Below are positions 31,189 to 41,775 of a stretch of DNA of 64,000 nucleotides, piece after piece. The DNA comes from Diatrype stigma (lineage: Eukaryota; Ascomycota; Sordariomycetes; Xylariales; Diatrypaceae). The number at the start of each line of letters is the position of its first letter. The first letter of the stretch is position 1. The stretch lies in NCBI GenBank assembly GCA_022225965.2, contig JAKJXP020000004.1, forward strand, positions 310,001-374,000, given 5' to 3'. The translations under genes were made by a program, and so were the position numbers. The notes under the pieces are model-generated. The model saw only the letters and a program-made list of their open reading frames with translations. It was not told where the DNA came from and searched no databases.

Positions 31189-34100
31189 CTATCTCGACTC
31201 CGTCCTAGCGAACTTGACGCTCTTTCTCCTGTCCTTATCCTCTCCTCCTCTCCCGCTCGTGTTCCCGCTTCCGCGGCCGGTCTCGCCGCTACTGGCACCG
31301 ACACCGGCACCCCCTCCCAACGAATCCGCGGCATGGCTTCCGCCGCTGCCGCCGACGACGTTGATGCCGCCTCCGGCGGCGCGCCCGGGGCTCGTGCCGA
31401 GGAGGCTGCTGAAGATGCCCGAGCTGGACCTATCGCGGTTCCGCTCCCGCTCCCTGTCCGTCTTCCTCTCCTTCTCCCTCTCGGGTAGCCCGTCCGGCTG
31501 TCCGCCGCCGCTGCTGCTGCTAGTGCCCCCGAGCATGCTCATCCCGGCGAGGCCCATGTCCTTAACATGTTCCACGGCCCTACTAAGCGGAACATCGCTA
31601 GTGTCGCCTCGTACGCCTGGACCACCGATACCACCACCCATCATTCCGCCGCCTCCGGATCCGGACCCTGAAATCGAGAAGGGAGATAGCAAGCCCGCGG
31701 TGGCGTTGCTATCAGAGGTGCCGATGGCGGCGGCAGAGCTTGCCCGCCGCTCCCCCGCGGTCGCAGCGCTGCTGCCACCTTTACCGGCAGCAGTACCGGC
31801 CGCAGCGGGAACAGACCCGCGCGTCTGGACGTCGCGCACGACGCGGCCCAGGTCATCGGTGCGCGCGACGCTCGACTCGTTACGCCAGCGGCCGGGCAGG
31901 CAGGCGTGGCCGCAGCCATCGAAGGGGCAACACCCGTCGCTGTAGGTCTCGGGGAAGGCGGCGTCCTCGTATTCGGAGGTCACGGGACCCGGAGACGGAG
32001 GTCTGGAGGTGGCAGGAGTATGGGTCGCGTGGTCTTGGTGGTGCTGGGATCGGAGGGACTTAACCTCCGATGCCGATGAAAGCGCGGTAGCGGCGGTGGC
32101 GGCGGTGGCGGCGGTGGTGGTGGTGGGGACGATGGGCGCGTGCCAGCCCTCCAGGCAGGTGGCGTGGCCGCCGTGCGAGCAGCCGGGACAGTACCACCAT
32201 GTAGCGAGGATGAGGTCGTCGGAGGCGCCGTCACTGCTCCTGCTACTGCCGTTACTGTTATTCGCGGCGTTTGCTTTCGCATTCGCGAATAGGGCCTCGT
32301 CGATGGGTACGGGCGCCGGCGGTAGGAGGGACGATGGCATGTCGCGATGCCCGCACACGGCGCACGGCGCCACGGAGACTCGACAGTTCTCGCACTTCCA
32401 GACGCCCGGGGTTTCTCCGCGGGCAGCGGCGGCATGATCGACTTCTCGGGGTTTCTGGCACCGTGCGCAGCTCAAGGCCACAGATACGCGCTGCCGCTCC
32501 TGCGCGGGCGTGAAGACGGACGTGTAGTTGTCACCCCAGAAGTCCATGCCATCAGGCCAGCCACGGACACAAAGGTTCCGTAACAGAGCAGCCTCGACGA
32601 ACAGCTTCAGGCCCATCAGTCGGTTGTGATGCTGTCGCAGGATGGCAACCGCCTGGTGGGTATCGATAATGCTGTCGGGGACTAATGGCTTCAGCAGGAG
32701 GATGATGGCCGAGGCGTTGAGGGCTGAATGTCGAGCCTCGTATTCCAAAGCCTTTGATATTGCCCCGTAAGGATCGACAGGTGGAGGGATCCTCTTAGGA
32801 TTCGTGTCCGAAAGCAACGGATACGGGTACTGCGGATCATCAAGCCACGGCAGATAATCCGTCTCGGTGATGGTAGGTGACGGATGTTCTTCTGGCTGCT
32901 GATCCGTGGGGCGCATTGGAGTAACCTTGACAGGTGAAGGAGGAGATGTAACCTCGAGTCGCACCGGTGAACGACCGTGAAGTACCTGCGAACGCTCGAT
33001 ATCGAAGGTATCCGTGGTGGCTTGCGAGGTCATATAGTCGTCTCCCAAGCCATCCGATTCTTGTCTTTTCAGCGATTGTGGGTATCTTGCACGTTCGAAA
33101 GATGCACCAATCTGGTGCCCCCGAATTCGACTCTCGTACTCTTCCTCTTTGATGTCTGAATTATTGCGACTCAGCGGAGACCTCTGAAAAGTTTGGTGTC
33201 CGCTCCCACCAGATGAGCTTGTGAGAAGGCTGGCTTGTCTACTGCCATCAGATAGAGAAAACATCTGACCAAAACTCTCTTCAGAATCATGTCTATTCAT
33301 AGACTTCCGCTGGTCAAACTTATCCCCCCCGATGTAATCCAGGCTCAGAGGCTCCTTTTTCTGCGGCACATCAATGGCCCTTGGCAGCGTTTCAACAGCC
33401 TCTACATCGAAGAAATCATATCCTTCCGTGCTTGACACTTGACTATCTCGACTCATGATGGATATTGGGGTCGAATCCAATCTTTTCCGGGGACTTGAGG
33501 ATCCGTCTGATTGAATAGTTGACGACAGATTAAAACTGCCTATCTCTTGGACGGGCGTGAGGAGTTTGTGCTCAGGAAAGAACCCATGCATGCCACTATC
33601 ATGGATTGGCCGGGCTAGGGGTGTGGGAACATTTGACTCGCTATCGATTTCTTCAGTCAATAATGACTTTCCGGAGACCTGGAGACCCTCTGCAGAACTA
33701 ATAGATGATGGCTTCCTAGGCGTTTCATCCCCAGTGACTCGGAGGTATGGTGACATGTCTCGCCTTTCGCTTGTTGTCCCTGCAACTTGGTGGTCCATCG
33801 TCATAGGCGATTTCTTATTGTCACCCCGGGTCAATCGCTTCTCTAGATGGAACTGAGATCTCCTTGTTAATAGTAAACTTGTTGTGTAAGACAATATGCG
33901 CCAAGTCTGTGCAAGCCTGAACTGGCTCACATCCTCGGCTGCCCGGGCGTATTGTTCCATGATGCTGGCAACTCGGTGACTCAGAGATTCGCTCCCTTGA
34001 GAACATGGAAGTTCGCGCATTATGATCTCGAGATATCGGCTCGAGAGGTATTCATAGATATACATTTTGGGGGCTGCTGGCACGCGGCCCACTGCCATAA

Positions 34101-35655
34101 TCTGTTGGGGCTTGAAGGGACCTGTGAGTTTTATCGCTTGCTCCAAAGGTATTACATGATCTTCCGTCCCGGATCCCGATGGCGGCGTCGTGCTCAAAGC
34201 ATGTGAGGACCGACTGCCAGCCAGCCGCTTCTTACTAGGGCGCCTCTTAGGGCCCAAGAAGCTGCCAAGAACATCTTCCTCAGAATCGCTACGACTGATG
34301 CTAAGCATCTTCCCGCTAGGGCTCGAGCCGTACGAGGTAGGCAATTTTTCGTGCGCTACATGTGGTCGCGGTCTAGTCGGCACCGGCCTTTCTTCGAGAA
34401 ACATAAGAACATCACCCCGAGCAGAGAAGTCGAGACTCGAGGGTGGCTGGCGGTCAATAACCTTGGGCGCAAACGCCACATCACACTGTGCAAAGAGTCC
34501 ATCCTCATCGGCAGTCCACAGAAGATCCTGATCATGCCAAAGAAGGGCATTGGGACATGTTTCAAACATATCAATCTCTTTGTATGGCATCGTGGGTCGA
34601 GCCAAATCCCAGATATGTACGGAACTGATACCATATTTCTGATTTCCACTGTTGTCGTAGGAGACAGCGACCTGGGCAGCCCGCCTACCTTGGGCCGTAG
34701 CAGACCATAGACCAGGTCGCCAGGATACAACAGTGACGGGCGCGGGCGCATTTATTGTCCATTTGGGCTTCTGCCTCTTCTCGGCCTTGCTAGACAAGTC
34801 CCAGACGTGACACTTGCTATCGAAGCCGCCGCTGATCAGATGCTCGCCATCGGGGTGCCATGATATGGAGGAGGCTCCTTTTTGTGGGTCGTGGGCGTTG
34901 ATCTTCAGGACAGGTGCCTGGTACTTCCTGGCATCCCATTTCATGATGATGCCGGATTCAGTGGCACATGCGAACGTAAACCCGTCTTTTGGTGACCATC
35001 GCAGGTCACGGATGCCATCGGCGTTGGTACGGAAAGCTTGTCTGGTGGGGAATGTAGGTCCATACCGGCCAGGTACGGGAGCCCTGACATCGAGCAATCG
35101 TACTACACCATCTTGCCCCCCAGATAGCAGCCATGTCGCTTTATAGGGGTTGAAGTCAAGCTTGTTGACCTGGCGCAAGTCCTCACGGGTCTGGATGTAC
35201 TCGAGCCCGGCGGATGTGGACCCCAAGCGACTGACATCGTAAGTGAATATTTTCCCCGAGGCGCACGCCGTGAATAATCTTGGGTCGGTCGCATGATCCG
35301 GGGCAAGCTTCACGTCTTTGATCGATAGCTGTTCTGAGGAACTGCACTTGGTGGAGGACTGATTCTTGATGAGGGAGTGCACGTCGATCCCCTCCTTGAT
35401 ATGTAAGCCATCAAAATGGACAGTCTTGAGGATATGACGACCGCCCAGGATGGCAATCTGGCCATCGGATGATTTATCGATACAGGTTATCGGACAGTTG
35501 CTACCGGCGTGATAGACGACGTTTTGCGATGCGATGGGTCGATAGTTTGGGGGGTTCGGGAAACCGGCTGCGTCGAGGTTGCTCTCGTTGGCCGAAGCAT
35601 CGTTGGCCGATCGGCCAAAAAGACTCCTCATAGTAATCTTCCCTGGATTATACAT
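31189..35655 (-). CDS. RTC1: SEA/GATOR2 complex subunit Rtc1 (Sea2, WDR24 homologue)
   Basis: One frame of 1488 residues. WD40 repeats cover about residues 45-400 (ITCIDKSSDGQIAILGG, NKLDFNPYKATWLLSGGQDG, GIRDLRWSPKDGFTFACA, SSISWHPDGEHLISGGFD). A long Ser/Pro-rich linker follows, then a C-terminal helical and RING-type region: CARCQKP (about 1063), CENCRVSVAPCAVCGH, WWYCPGCSHGGHATCLEGWH (about 1155) and CCPFDGCGHAC (about 1240). Last comes a Gly/Ser-rich tail ending KSVKFARTESR. The SEACAT/GATOR2 complex at the vacuole relieves Iml1-complex inhibition of TORC1. I place the start at 35655 (MYNPGKIT), the first ATG of the frame; MRSLFGR at 35631 is an alternative. No intron is needed. Confidence 0.93.
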   Translation of the reverse strand: MYNPGKITMRSLFGRSANDASANESNLDAAGFPNPPNYRPIASQNVVYHAGSNCPITCIDKSSDGQIAILGGRHILKTVHFDGLHIKEGIDVHSLIKNQSSTKCSSSEQLSIKDVKLAPDHATDPRLFTACASGKIFTYDVSRLGSTSAGLEYIQTREDLRQVNKLDFNPYKATWLLSGGQDGVVRLLDVRAPVPGRYGPTFPTRQAFRTNADGIRDLRWSPKDGFTFACATESGIIMKWDARKYQAPVLKINAHDPQKGASSISWHPDGEHLISGGFDSKCHVWDLSSKAEKRQKPKWTINAPAPVTVVSWRPGLWSATAQGRRAAQVAVSYDNSGNQKYGISSVHIWDLARPTMPYKEIDMFETCPNALLWHDQDLLWTADEDGLFAQCDVAFAPKVIDRQPPSSLDFSARGDVLMFLEERPVPTRPRPHVAHEKLPTSYGSSPSGKMLSISRSDSEEDVLGSFLGPKRRPSKKRLAGSRSSHALSTTPPSGSGTEDHVIPLEQAIKLTGPFKPQQIMAVGRVPAAPKMYIYEYLSSRYLEIIMRELPCSQGSESLSHRVASIMEQYARAAEDVSQFRLAQTWRILSYTTSLLLTRRSQFHLEKRLTRGDNKKSPMTMDHQVAGTTSERRDMSPYLRVTGDETPRKPSSISSAEGLQVSGKSLLTEEIDSESNVPTPLARPIHDSGMHGFFPEHKLLTPVQEIGSFNLSSTIQSDGSSSPRKRLDSTPISIMSRDSQVSSTEGYDFFDVEAVETLPRAIDVPQKKEPLSLDYIGGDKFDQRKSMNRHDSEESFGQMFSLSDGSRQASLLTSSSGGSGHQTFQRSPLSRNNSDIKEEEYESRIRGHQIGASFERARYPQSLKRQESDGLGDDYMTSQATTDTFDIERSQVLHGRSPVRLEVTSPPSPVKVTPMRPTDQQPEEHPSPTITETDYLPWLDDPQYPYPLLSDTNPKRIPPPVDPYGAISKALEYEARHSALNASAIILLLKPLVPDSIIDTHQAVAILRQHHNRLMGLKLFVEAALLRNLCVRGWPDGMDFWGDNYTSVFTPAQERQRVSVALSCARCQKPREVDHAAAARGETPGVWKCENCRVSVAPCAVCGHRDMPSSLLPPAPVPIDEALFANAKANAANNSNGSSRSSDGASDDLILATWWYCPGCSHGGHATCLEGWHAPIVPTTTTAATAATAATALSSASEVKSLRSQHHQDHATHTPATSRPPSPGPVTSEYEDAAFPETYSDGCCPFDGCGHACLPGRWRNESSVARTDDLGRVVRDVQTRGSVPAAAGTAAGKGGSSAATAGERRASSAAAIGTSDSNATAGLLSPFSISGSGSGGGGMMGGGIGGPGVRGDTSDVPLSRAVEHVKDMGLAGMSMLGGTSSSSGGGQPDGLPEREKERKTDRERERNRDRSSSGIFSSLLGTSPGRAAGGGINVVGGSGGSHAADSLGGGAGVGASSGETGRGSGNTSGRGGEDKDRRKSVKFARTESR

Positions 35656-36831
35656 TTCGCTGTTCAAGTCATCGTTGATGGCGCGTTTCGGCCAGTGCAG
35701 CTGGAAGGCTCAATGCTGTCATGGTTGTAGGTGTAGCGTCTAGGCGCAACTTGCTCGTGCGTCCGTAATATCGTCGAATCACCAGCTCGGGATGAGGGAC
35801 GCTTAGCTATGATATCGACGATTTCAGCGATGATGGTGATAATGGTGATAATGATTCGGTCAAAGTGCGCAAGTTACATGCCAGCACATGTGACGACATG
35901 CACGCCTCAAGTCCGGGGAGAGAAGTGAAGCCAAGTACAGTATCTGAGTATGAAGGTATTGTACATACATATGATGCTTATGTAGGACGGTAGGGGAAGT
36001 CAGTCATGGGAGCTGTCGCTGGAGCTGGAGCTGTCGCTGTCGCTGTCGACGTGTGTTGTATCCGTACAGTAACTGTATGTAACTGCGCGCATAAGCTCCC
36101 CAGGTTCAGCGTTCAGGTGGTTCACTCCACCACTGTATGTCCCTAGGCTGCCTAGGTACCTAGGTAGCCACTAACCTGCAGCCCACCATGCAGGCATCTC
36201 CTCAATCGATTAGCCGAGTGGGGGGGGTCGTCAGTGCTTTAGGTACCTCGTACCACAAGTTAATAAGCTTCCAAGGTTCCTGAGCTTCTGCATTCTTCTG
36301 CATGTGCAGCTTCGAGTATTACGACCTGCAAACCACCTGCACCTTACAATACAAGAACGAGGACAAGAACACCGTGCTTAAGAACACTGCAGGCAGGCCG
36401 CCATCATGAGGCCACAGCATGTACATACATGCACGATACGAATGCACACTTGTGACCTTCGTTCCGTGCTTGCAATTGGAATTCATCATTCATCATTCAT
36501 CAAAACCACTTCCACGAATACTGCTGCCCTAGAAGACCACCCAGTGATAAACTTGATATGTCCTTTGTTGCGTAGAATCACTTATGCGGGAATGCCTAAC
36601 TGCCTGCTTGATACCCATGTACTCGAGCAGCTCTTCATGCCTGCTCGAGTTCAACCTGGCTCTGCCAGCAACCAACCACCAGAATCCCCGAGGTCCTTCT
36701 TGGATCTCGCAAAGAACAAACAACGCTTGTGCTAATCTCGATCGGGCCATCTCTCCCTTCTCTCTCCCAGGTACAAGCATCCCCAGCTACATAAATTACG
36801 TACATATCATACTCGGGGGCCGCACCCTCAT
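35656..36831. other. Intergenic region upstream of RTC1
   Basis: Contains GATGATAATGGTGATAATG and GGAGCTGTCGCT short tandem repeats (35830-35860 and 36005-36050) and a CCTAGGTACCTAGG palindromic patch near 36145-36170. No supportable coding sequence. Confidence 0.5.
35669..35722 (-). promoter_or_regulatory. Short upstream ORF before RTC1
   Basis: ATG at 35722 opens a 17-codon frame that ends in TGA at 35669, 13 bases before the main ATG. Such a uORF could lower or condition translation, if it lies in the leader. Confidence 0.4.
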
Positions 36832-38076
36832 CTATCGATCGAGGATCGGCGTCTCCTGGGGCAGGCCCAGCGCCTCCCTGCGCGACTTGCTCTCGGGGTC
36901 GAAGTACGGCCTCTCGCCGACGCCCACCACGCGATTACCGAAGCGGGCGCCCAGGCCGTCGATGTCGTAGGTGGCCGTGTGGAAGGTGGACCGGTTGTCC
37001 CAGATGGCGAGGTCGTTGGGGTTCTGCCACCGGTGGCGCACCTGCAGGTCGTGGTTGCGCACCGTCAGCTCGACGAACCAGTCCAGCAGCCGCCGGCTCT
37101 CCTCGTGCGTCAGGCCGTCGATGCTCTTGACGTGCGCGCCCACGGGGAAGAGGCTCTTCCAGCCCGTGACCGGGTTCGTGCGCACCACCGGGTGCACCGC
37201 CCGCAGCTCCGATCCCACGTTCTCCGGCGACCCCCGCGGCTGCGTGTACAGCTCGAACCCGTTGGCCGCCGCCACCCGGTTGAAGCCCGGCTGCTCGAAC
37301 GTCGCCGTCAGCGACTCCAGGAACTTCTGGTACGGCTCGCTGATCCGGTCGTAGAGCTCGTATCCGGAGGCCCACAGCGTGTCTGATTGCGGGTTAGTTA
37401 GTATGATTAGCTAACGAAGCTATCCCATCGTGGCGGTATCGCGCTTCGAAACTGAGTTGGAGGACATACCACCGCCCGTCTTCGGGAGCTGCACGAGTCG
37501 AAGCGATGAGAAATCAGCTGGGACTGGCTCAAATGCTATATCACTATGCCAGGACTGGGCGTCCTGTCTCTTCCAGCTCTGCGAGTTTGGCCGGGGCTTG
37601 TAGAGCTTCTTGTACTGCTCGGAGCTGATCGTGCTGATTTCCGCATCGCTTCCTCCAAATTCCCGCTCCGAGTTGAGAACCGGGTGGATATGGAGACTCG
37701 AGGTGGCCGGTCTCCCGGAAAGCTGGCCCAGTCGCTCAATGAGCTTCTTCTGCAGCTCGTTGGTGAGGTTGTCTTGAGCCCGGAAGAACACAACCCCTCT
37801 CTGCGCAACTAAGGAGCCGTCAGTCCATGGGATTCCGGGTTTGTGGAAAGCTTGCTACTCACTAGTGATGGCCAAATCACGAATCAACTCATCGGAGTTG
37901 GGGGCTTCGAGCCATTCCACAAGGTTGGCTTTTGGGAATTCGCGCCCAATCACTGGAGTTACGTCGAATGACTCGTACTGGTCCAGAGCACTGGATAGCT
38001 CCAATGGTTTCTGCTTCTGAGATTTCGTTCGAATTGGCACCTCAATGGCCTCTGTCTCGATAGCAGAAGGAGCCAT
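36832..38076 (-). CDS. TauD/TfdA-family Fe(II)/2-oxoglutarate dioxygenase
   Basis: Minus-strand exons 38076-37863, 37808-37470 and 37382-36832 (54 and 87-nt introns, donors GTGAGT and GTATGT) give 367 residues, normal for fungal members. The jelly-roll metal site is visible: SWHSDIAF gives His159 and Asp161, and STFHTATYD gives the distal His319. FGNRVVGVGERP (Arg331/Arg335) supplies the 2-oxoglutarate-binding Arg. RGVVFFRAQDN and LHIHPV are also typical of the fungal sulfonate/taurine-type group. These enzymes oxidise a substrate such as taurine or alkyl sulfonates while turning 2-oxoglutarate and O2 into succinate and CO2. The true substrate here is unknown. It has no signal peptide, so it is probably cytosolic. 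Confidence 0.9.
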
Positions 38077-39698
38077 GATGAACAACGCCTGTCTGGCTTC
38101 GCCCAGAACTAGCCTATCAGTCTTGGTAGATAGGTAGTAGGTCTTTCAGGGTCTTGATTTGGCTGGTGTGCAACAAAAGTCAAATGCCTAAAGTGAAGTT
38201 TTTCTAGTTTCGCCCAAAGTCTCAAACACCAGAATTCTCGTCGATTGAATGATGTTTTCTTATATACCGACACAGGCATGCGGGGAGGAAGGGTTCCCCC
38301 TTATATAATTCGATCTCCCACTATCTGCAGAAATCACGGTTTCTACGGGAGAAATTGCACAATCCATCGGGCTGCTACTCAGTTATCGCTGTTGTACGAC
38401 AATGGCTGCCAATCAATCAAGGCGTCCAGTCGCAATTGGCACTGATTACGAAACTAACTTTACGATGTCGTGATTTGGACGCCCGCGAATTAGGACCCCA
38501 CAACCACGATGGTGAAAGACTGATTCCGGATCTCGCGATAATCCAACTCAGCAACTCCCGAAGGCAAACCCCGTAAGATGCAGTAGTCAGACCTGCAGGG
38601 TTCTTCCTCCAACTCCCAGATGTTAATCTAATTATACATCCGGCTAGGCACCAAGTAATTGCACCACGTAAGGTATAGATCTATAGGTATCTTATCAATC
38701 AACATGATTCAGACCGCACTTCTGAAGCTAGAGCATCTTTCTCCCCATATCTCTTCCCTTCTGGTAAGCAAGGCCCGTTCATAGTACAGACCTGTGTTCA
38801 CCACTTATATATGGTAGCATCTATAGTAACTTCTAGGCCAGTCTAGCAAGACTAGTAGATATCAATAGTCTCGGCATATCAGTAGCTAGGTAGTATAGTG
38901 ATATGCACCCCATAGGGAGTATTGTCAGGAGTACATGCCTCTCCGCTGGGGTTGCTCCTAGCTTGAACGGATATCGACGAATACATAATTGATAATCAAC
39001 ACTATCTGTCAGTTTCAGCCCCAAACCATAAATTCATGAGATGCAAGCGGTTACCTTATGACGAGTATTTGCCGTCTTGTAAACCACGTTAAGAGCTTCT
39101 AAATCAAGGTATCACCACATATGATGAAAGGACTCTAGTCTCCCTGTTTGGCTAGTACGCAAGTCCTGGTGAGATATGCCACTTGGAAGCTAGGGTATAA
39201 GATGAGGCATATCCTACTTATTAGAGCGACATGGAGTAAATAAGGAGACATGATATTATGTTTACTCGTAGAAAATGATGTTAGTGCCCTAAACCTGATT
39301 CCGTTATTACTTCCATCGCTTGGGAAGTGTCATAATAATTCTTTTTGTAAAGAAATACTTTCCATGTTTCAGCTCTCCAGTGAATACTGGACTGGTAGTG
39401 GTCTGGCTATGAAAATATACGATTTGAACGACCTAGTCTTAGGAATGCACTGGCTTGTACTAGTTGTAGGCTCTTTGCTGCTCCGAAAGGTCGATTTCGG
39501 TGATACAGCAATGTACGTGCAAGGGGTAACATAGAAAAGAAAATATATGAAAGGAGAAAAAGGGGAAGGGTGAGGTGGGTCGTTGTCTCGCACGCATCTA
39601 CAAACAACACTGAGAAGGTTTAAAATCGTTCGTAGTATGTTTTTTCCCTTTGTCTTTGCAAATCTATCTCTACTTAACCTGATGATCCATTCACCCAT
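38077..39698. other. Intergenic region, gene-poor
   Basis: AT-richer sequence with many short open frames but no recognisable protein or splice-consistent model. Confidence 0.5.
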
Positions 39699-40652
39699 CT
39701 ACCTCAAGCTCGCCTCGATCTCCGCCAGCTCGGCCGTCTGCGCCGCGATGCCCTCCTTCTGCGCGGCCGTGGCCTCCGTGTACGGGCGGCGGGGCCTCAG
39801 CTTCTCGACGGCGCCCTCGATGCCCGCCTCGCGCGCCGAGTAGATGGCCGTGGCGTACTTGACGGCCGCGATGCCCGCCTTGCAGGGCTGCTCGGCCAGC
39901 GCCGCCTTGCGGTGCAGCGCCAGCGCCTCGTCGTGCCGGCCCTCCTTGTACAGGGCGTAGACGCGCGCCAGCGCCCGCGGGAACACGTTGGCGAAGGCGG
40001 CGATGCACCCCGCGGACCCGACGCTCAGCCCGCCGATCAGGAAGTCCGACTGCCCGCCGAAGGTGGCGAAGCGGTCGGCGGGAAGCTCGGCCGCGAGCCG
40101 CGTGATCTTGGCCACGGAGCCGCACGTCAGCTTGACGCCCACGATGCTGTCGTGGCGGCGCGCCAGCGCCGCGATCGTCGCCGAGTCCAGGTCCACGCCG
40201 TTGCAGACGGCCGGGAAGTTGTAGATGACGATGGGCAGGGCGCTCGCGCGCGCCACGTCGGCGTAGAAGGCGTCGACGACGGCGGGAGTGGTCGCCTTGC
40301 CGAAGTAGGCCGGCGGCAGCACCAGCGCGTAGCTGGCGCCGGCCTCGGCGGCGTCGGCGATGTACTCGAGCACCTGCTTGGTCGAGTGGCCGCCGCAGCC
40401 GGCCATGAGGGGGAAGTCCGGCCCGCCGGCGACGGAGCGCCGCGCCGTCTGCACGAGCAACTTGCGCTCCTCGCGCGTCAGCAGGAACGTCTCCGCGTTG
40501 GTGCCCAGGATCACGAGGCCCGCGAGCCCCGTCTTCGACAGGTGCGCGTAGTAGGCCGCCTGCGCGTCGGGCACCAGCGTGTCCGTCTCCGGGTCGAAGA
40601 ACGTCACGGCGGGCGCCCAGACGCCGCTCGGGGGAACTCTAGGGGGTGCCAT
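39699..40652 (-). CDS. DapA/HOGA-family aldolase (dihydrodipicolinate-synthase-like)
   Basis: A single 317-residue frame, a TIM-barrel class I aldolase of the DHDPS/NAL family. GTNAE at 50-54 replaces the usual GTTGE. IVIYNFP has the catalytic Tyr144, and VGVKLTCGS has the Schiff-base Lys174. Fungi do not use DHDPS for lysine, which is made by the aminoadipate route. Likely roles are therefore splitting a 2-keto-3-deoxy sugar acid (as in fungal galacturonate or rhamnose breakdown) or 4-hydroxy-2-oxoglutarate, giving pyruvate plus an aldehyde. The sequence alone does not decide which. The gene is very GC-rich and intronless, and stands alone beside a gene-poor, telomere-repeat-bearing stretch. 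No targeting signal is clear. Confidence 0.88.
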   Translation of the reverse strand: MAPPRVPPSGVWAPAVTFFDPETDTLVPDAQAAYYAHLSKTGLAGLVILGTNAETFLLTREERKLLVQTARRSVAGGPDFPLMAGCGGHSTKQVLEYIADAAEAGASYALVLPPAYFGKATTPAVVDAFYADVARASALPIVIYNFPAVCNGVDLDSATIAALARRHDSIVGVKLTCGSVAKITRLAAELPADRFATFGGQSDFLIGGLSVGSAGCIAAFANVFPRALARVYALYKEGRHDEALALHRKAALAEQPCKAGIAAVKYATAIYSAREAGIEGAVEKLRPRRPYTEATAAQKEGIAAQTAELAEIEASLR

Positions 40653-41775
40653 TGCGCGCGCGCTAGGTACTTAGGTGATTAAGTGCTGGTACTTGTTAAC
40701 TATAGGGGTCGGCTGCGGCTACTAGACGTGGTGATTATTCCTGTAGCATATCACTTCATTCGAAGGACGATTATATGGAACGGACGAGCCGAAATAAATA
40801 CTGTATATACGGGCTGAGGGGTAATTACAATTCACAGGAAAATGGAAAATGGAAAAAGGAAAAAGGAAAAAGGAGGACATGTCTCGACTCTTTGATCGGT
40901 GCAGCAACCCGATCATGTGTAGTGGAAGTGGGCCTCCAGTTCTCCGCTGTCGGCCGGCTCAATGAGGAGATACCGTTCGGAAGATATCAACCACCAGATT
41001 CCACCTCTCAATTGTTGCAATGACCCAAAAGGAAACCACATCATTCCGAGAAGGAGCACATTTGCCCTTGAGCGGCTGAGATGCATCCTTTTTAACCCTA
41101 ACCCCCCAACCCCCCGACCCCCCTGGACCTAACCCTAACCCTAATAACCCCTAACCCGTAACGTTTTATAAAAGCAGAATTGTGTAAGCCCACCGGGTAG
41201 AAGATCAAAGCAGCTTCGAAGTATATATACATCCAAGTATAGTAAGGCTAGCCACCGTCGGATCAAGTCAGCACTTAGAGAATGGGTAAACTGTAAAGCC
41301 TATACAATTTCTACCTCCCTACAGTAAGTTTGGTTTGGCAACGAAAAGAAAGCATGGCCTATTAAGTAATCTGGCTGCTTGGGGGATTGGGCAGAGGTGT
41401 ACGACTTACATCGCACCGCTCAATATGGTCGGCCATTCACCAAGCTACTATAACTACAACTGATCGACATGCACGTATATAACCCGACCGGTGGCCTGCA
41501 AGGCAAGACTATGGATGATGTGGACGGCAAGTCGTACATCTAACCTGGAATGAAGTAAGGACATATCAAACCCGGTCCATTCCGAAGTGTGAAGTGCCAC
41601 AGATAGGAGACAGGCCTGGCTTCAACTGGTGTGACAATATACTCAAGCATTCATGTGTTCTACTATGCAAGTATGCGTAACAAGCTTATCAACAGTGGTA
41701 GTTAAGTTCAGAACTACACTTTAGAGACGCCACATATATTCCAGGTATCATCGAACCACCTGCACATCCCGTAAC
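40653..41775. other. Intergenic region with telomere-like repeats
   Basis: No gene is supported. Contains GGAAAAT/GGAAAAA short repeats (40838-40872) and the telomere-like stretch at 41092-41158. Confidence 0.5.
41092..41158 (+). repeat. Interstitial telomere-like repeats
   Basis: About five recognisable CCCTAA units (fungal telomere TTAGGG on the other strand), such as CCTAACCCTAACCCTAA, mixed with C-rich degenerate spacers. Short and imperfect, and flanked on both sides by ordinary genes, so not a chromosome end. Confidence 0.85.

Noticed and set aside
31181..31945. 254-codon plus-strand frame at the 3' end of RTC1
   Set aside because: Pro/Leu-rich shadow of the Gly/Ser-rich RTC1 tail.
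36005..36050. GGAGCTGTCGCT short tandem repeats considered as a CRISPR-like or regulatory array
   Set aside because: Units are contiguous with no spacers; simple satellite in a eukaryotic intergenic region.
36140..36175. AGGTACCTAGGTA-type palindromes, also seen near 15300, 26550, 43617 and 56661
   Set aside because: Such short AGGTA/TACCT patches are scattered through intergenic DNA of many Sordariomycetes; without a genome-wide count they cannot be called a specific element.
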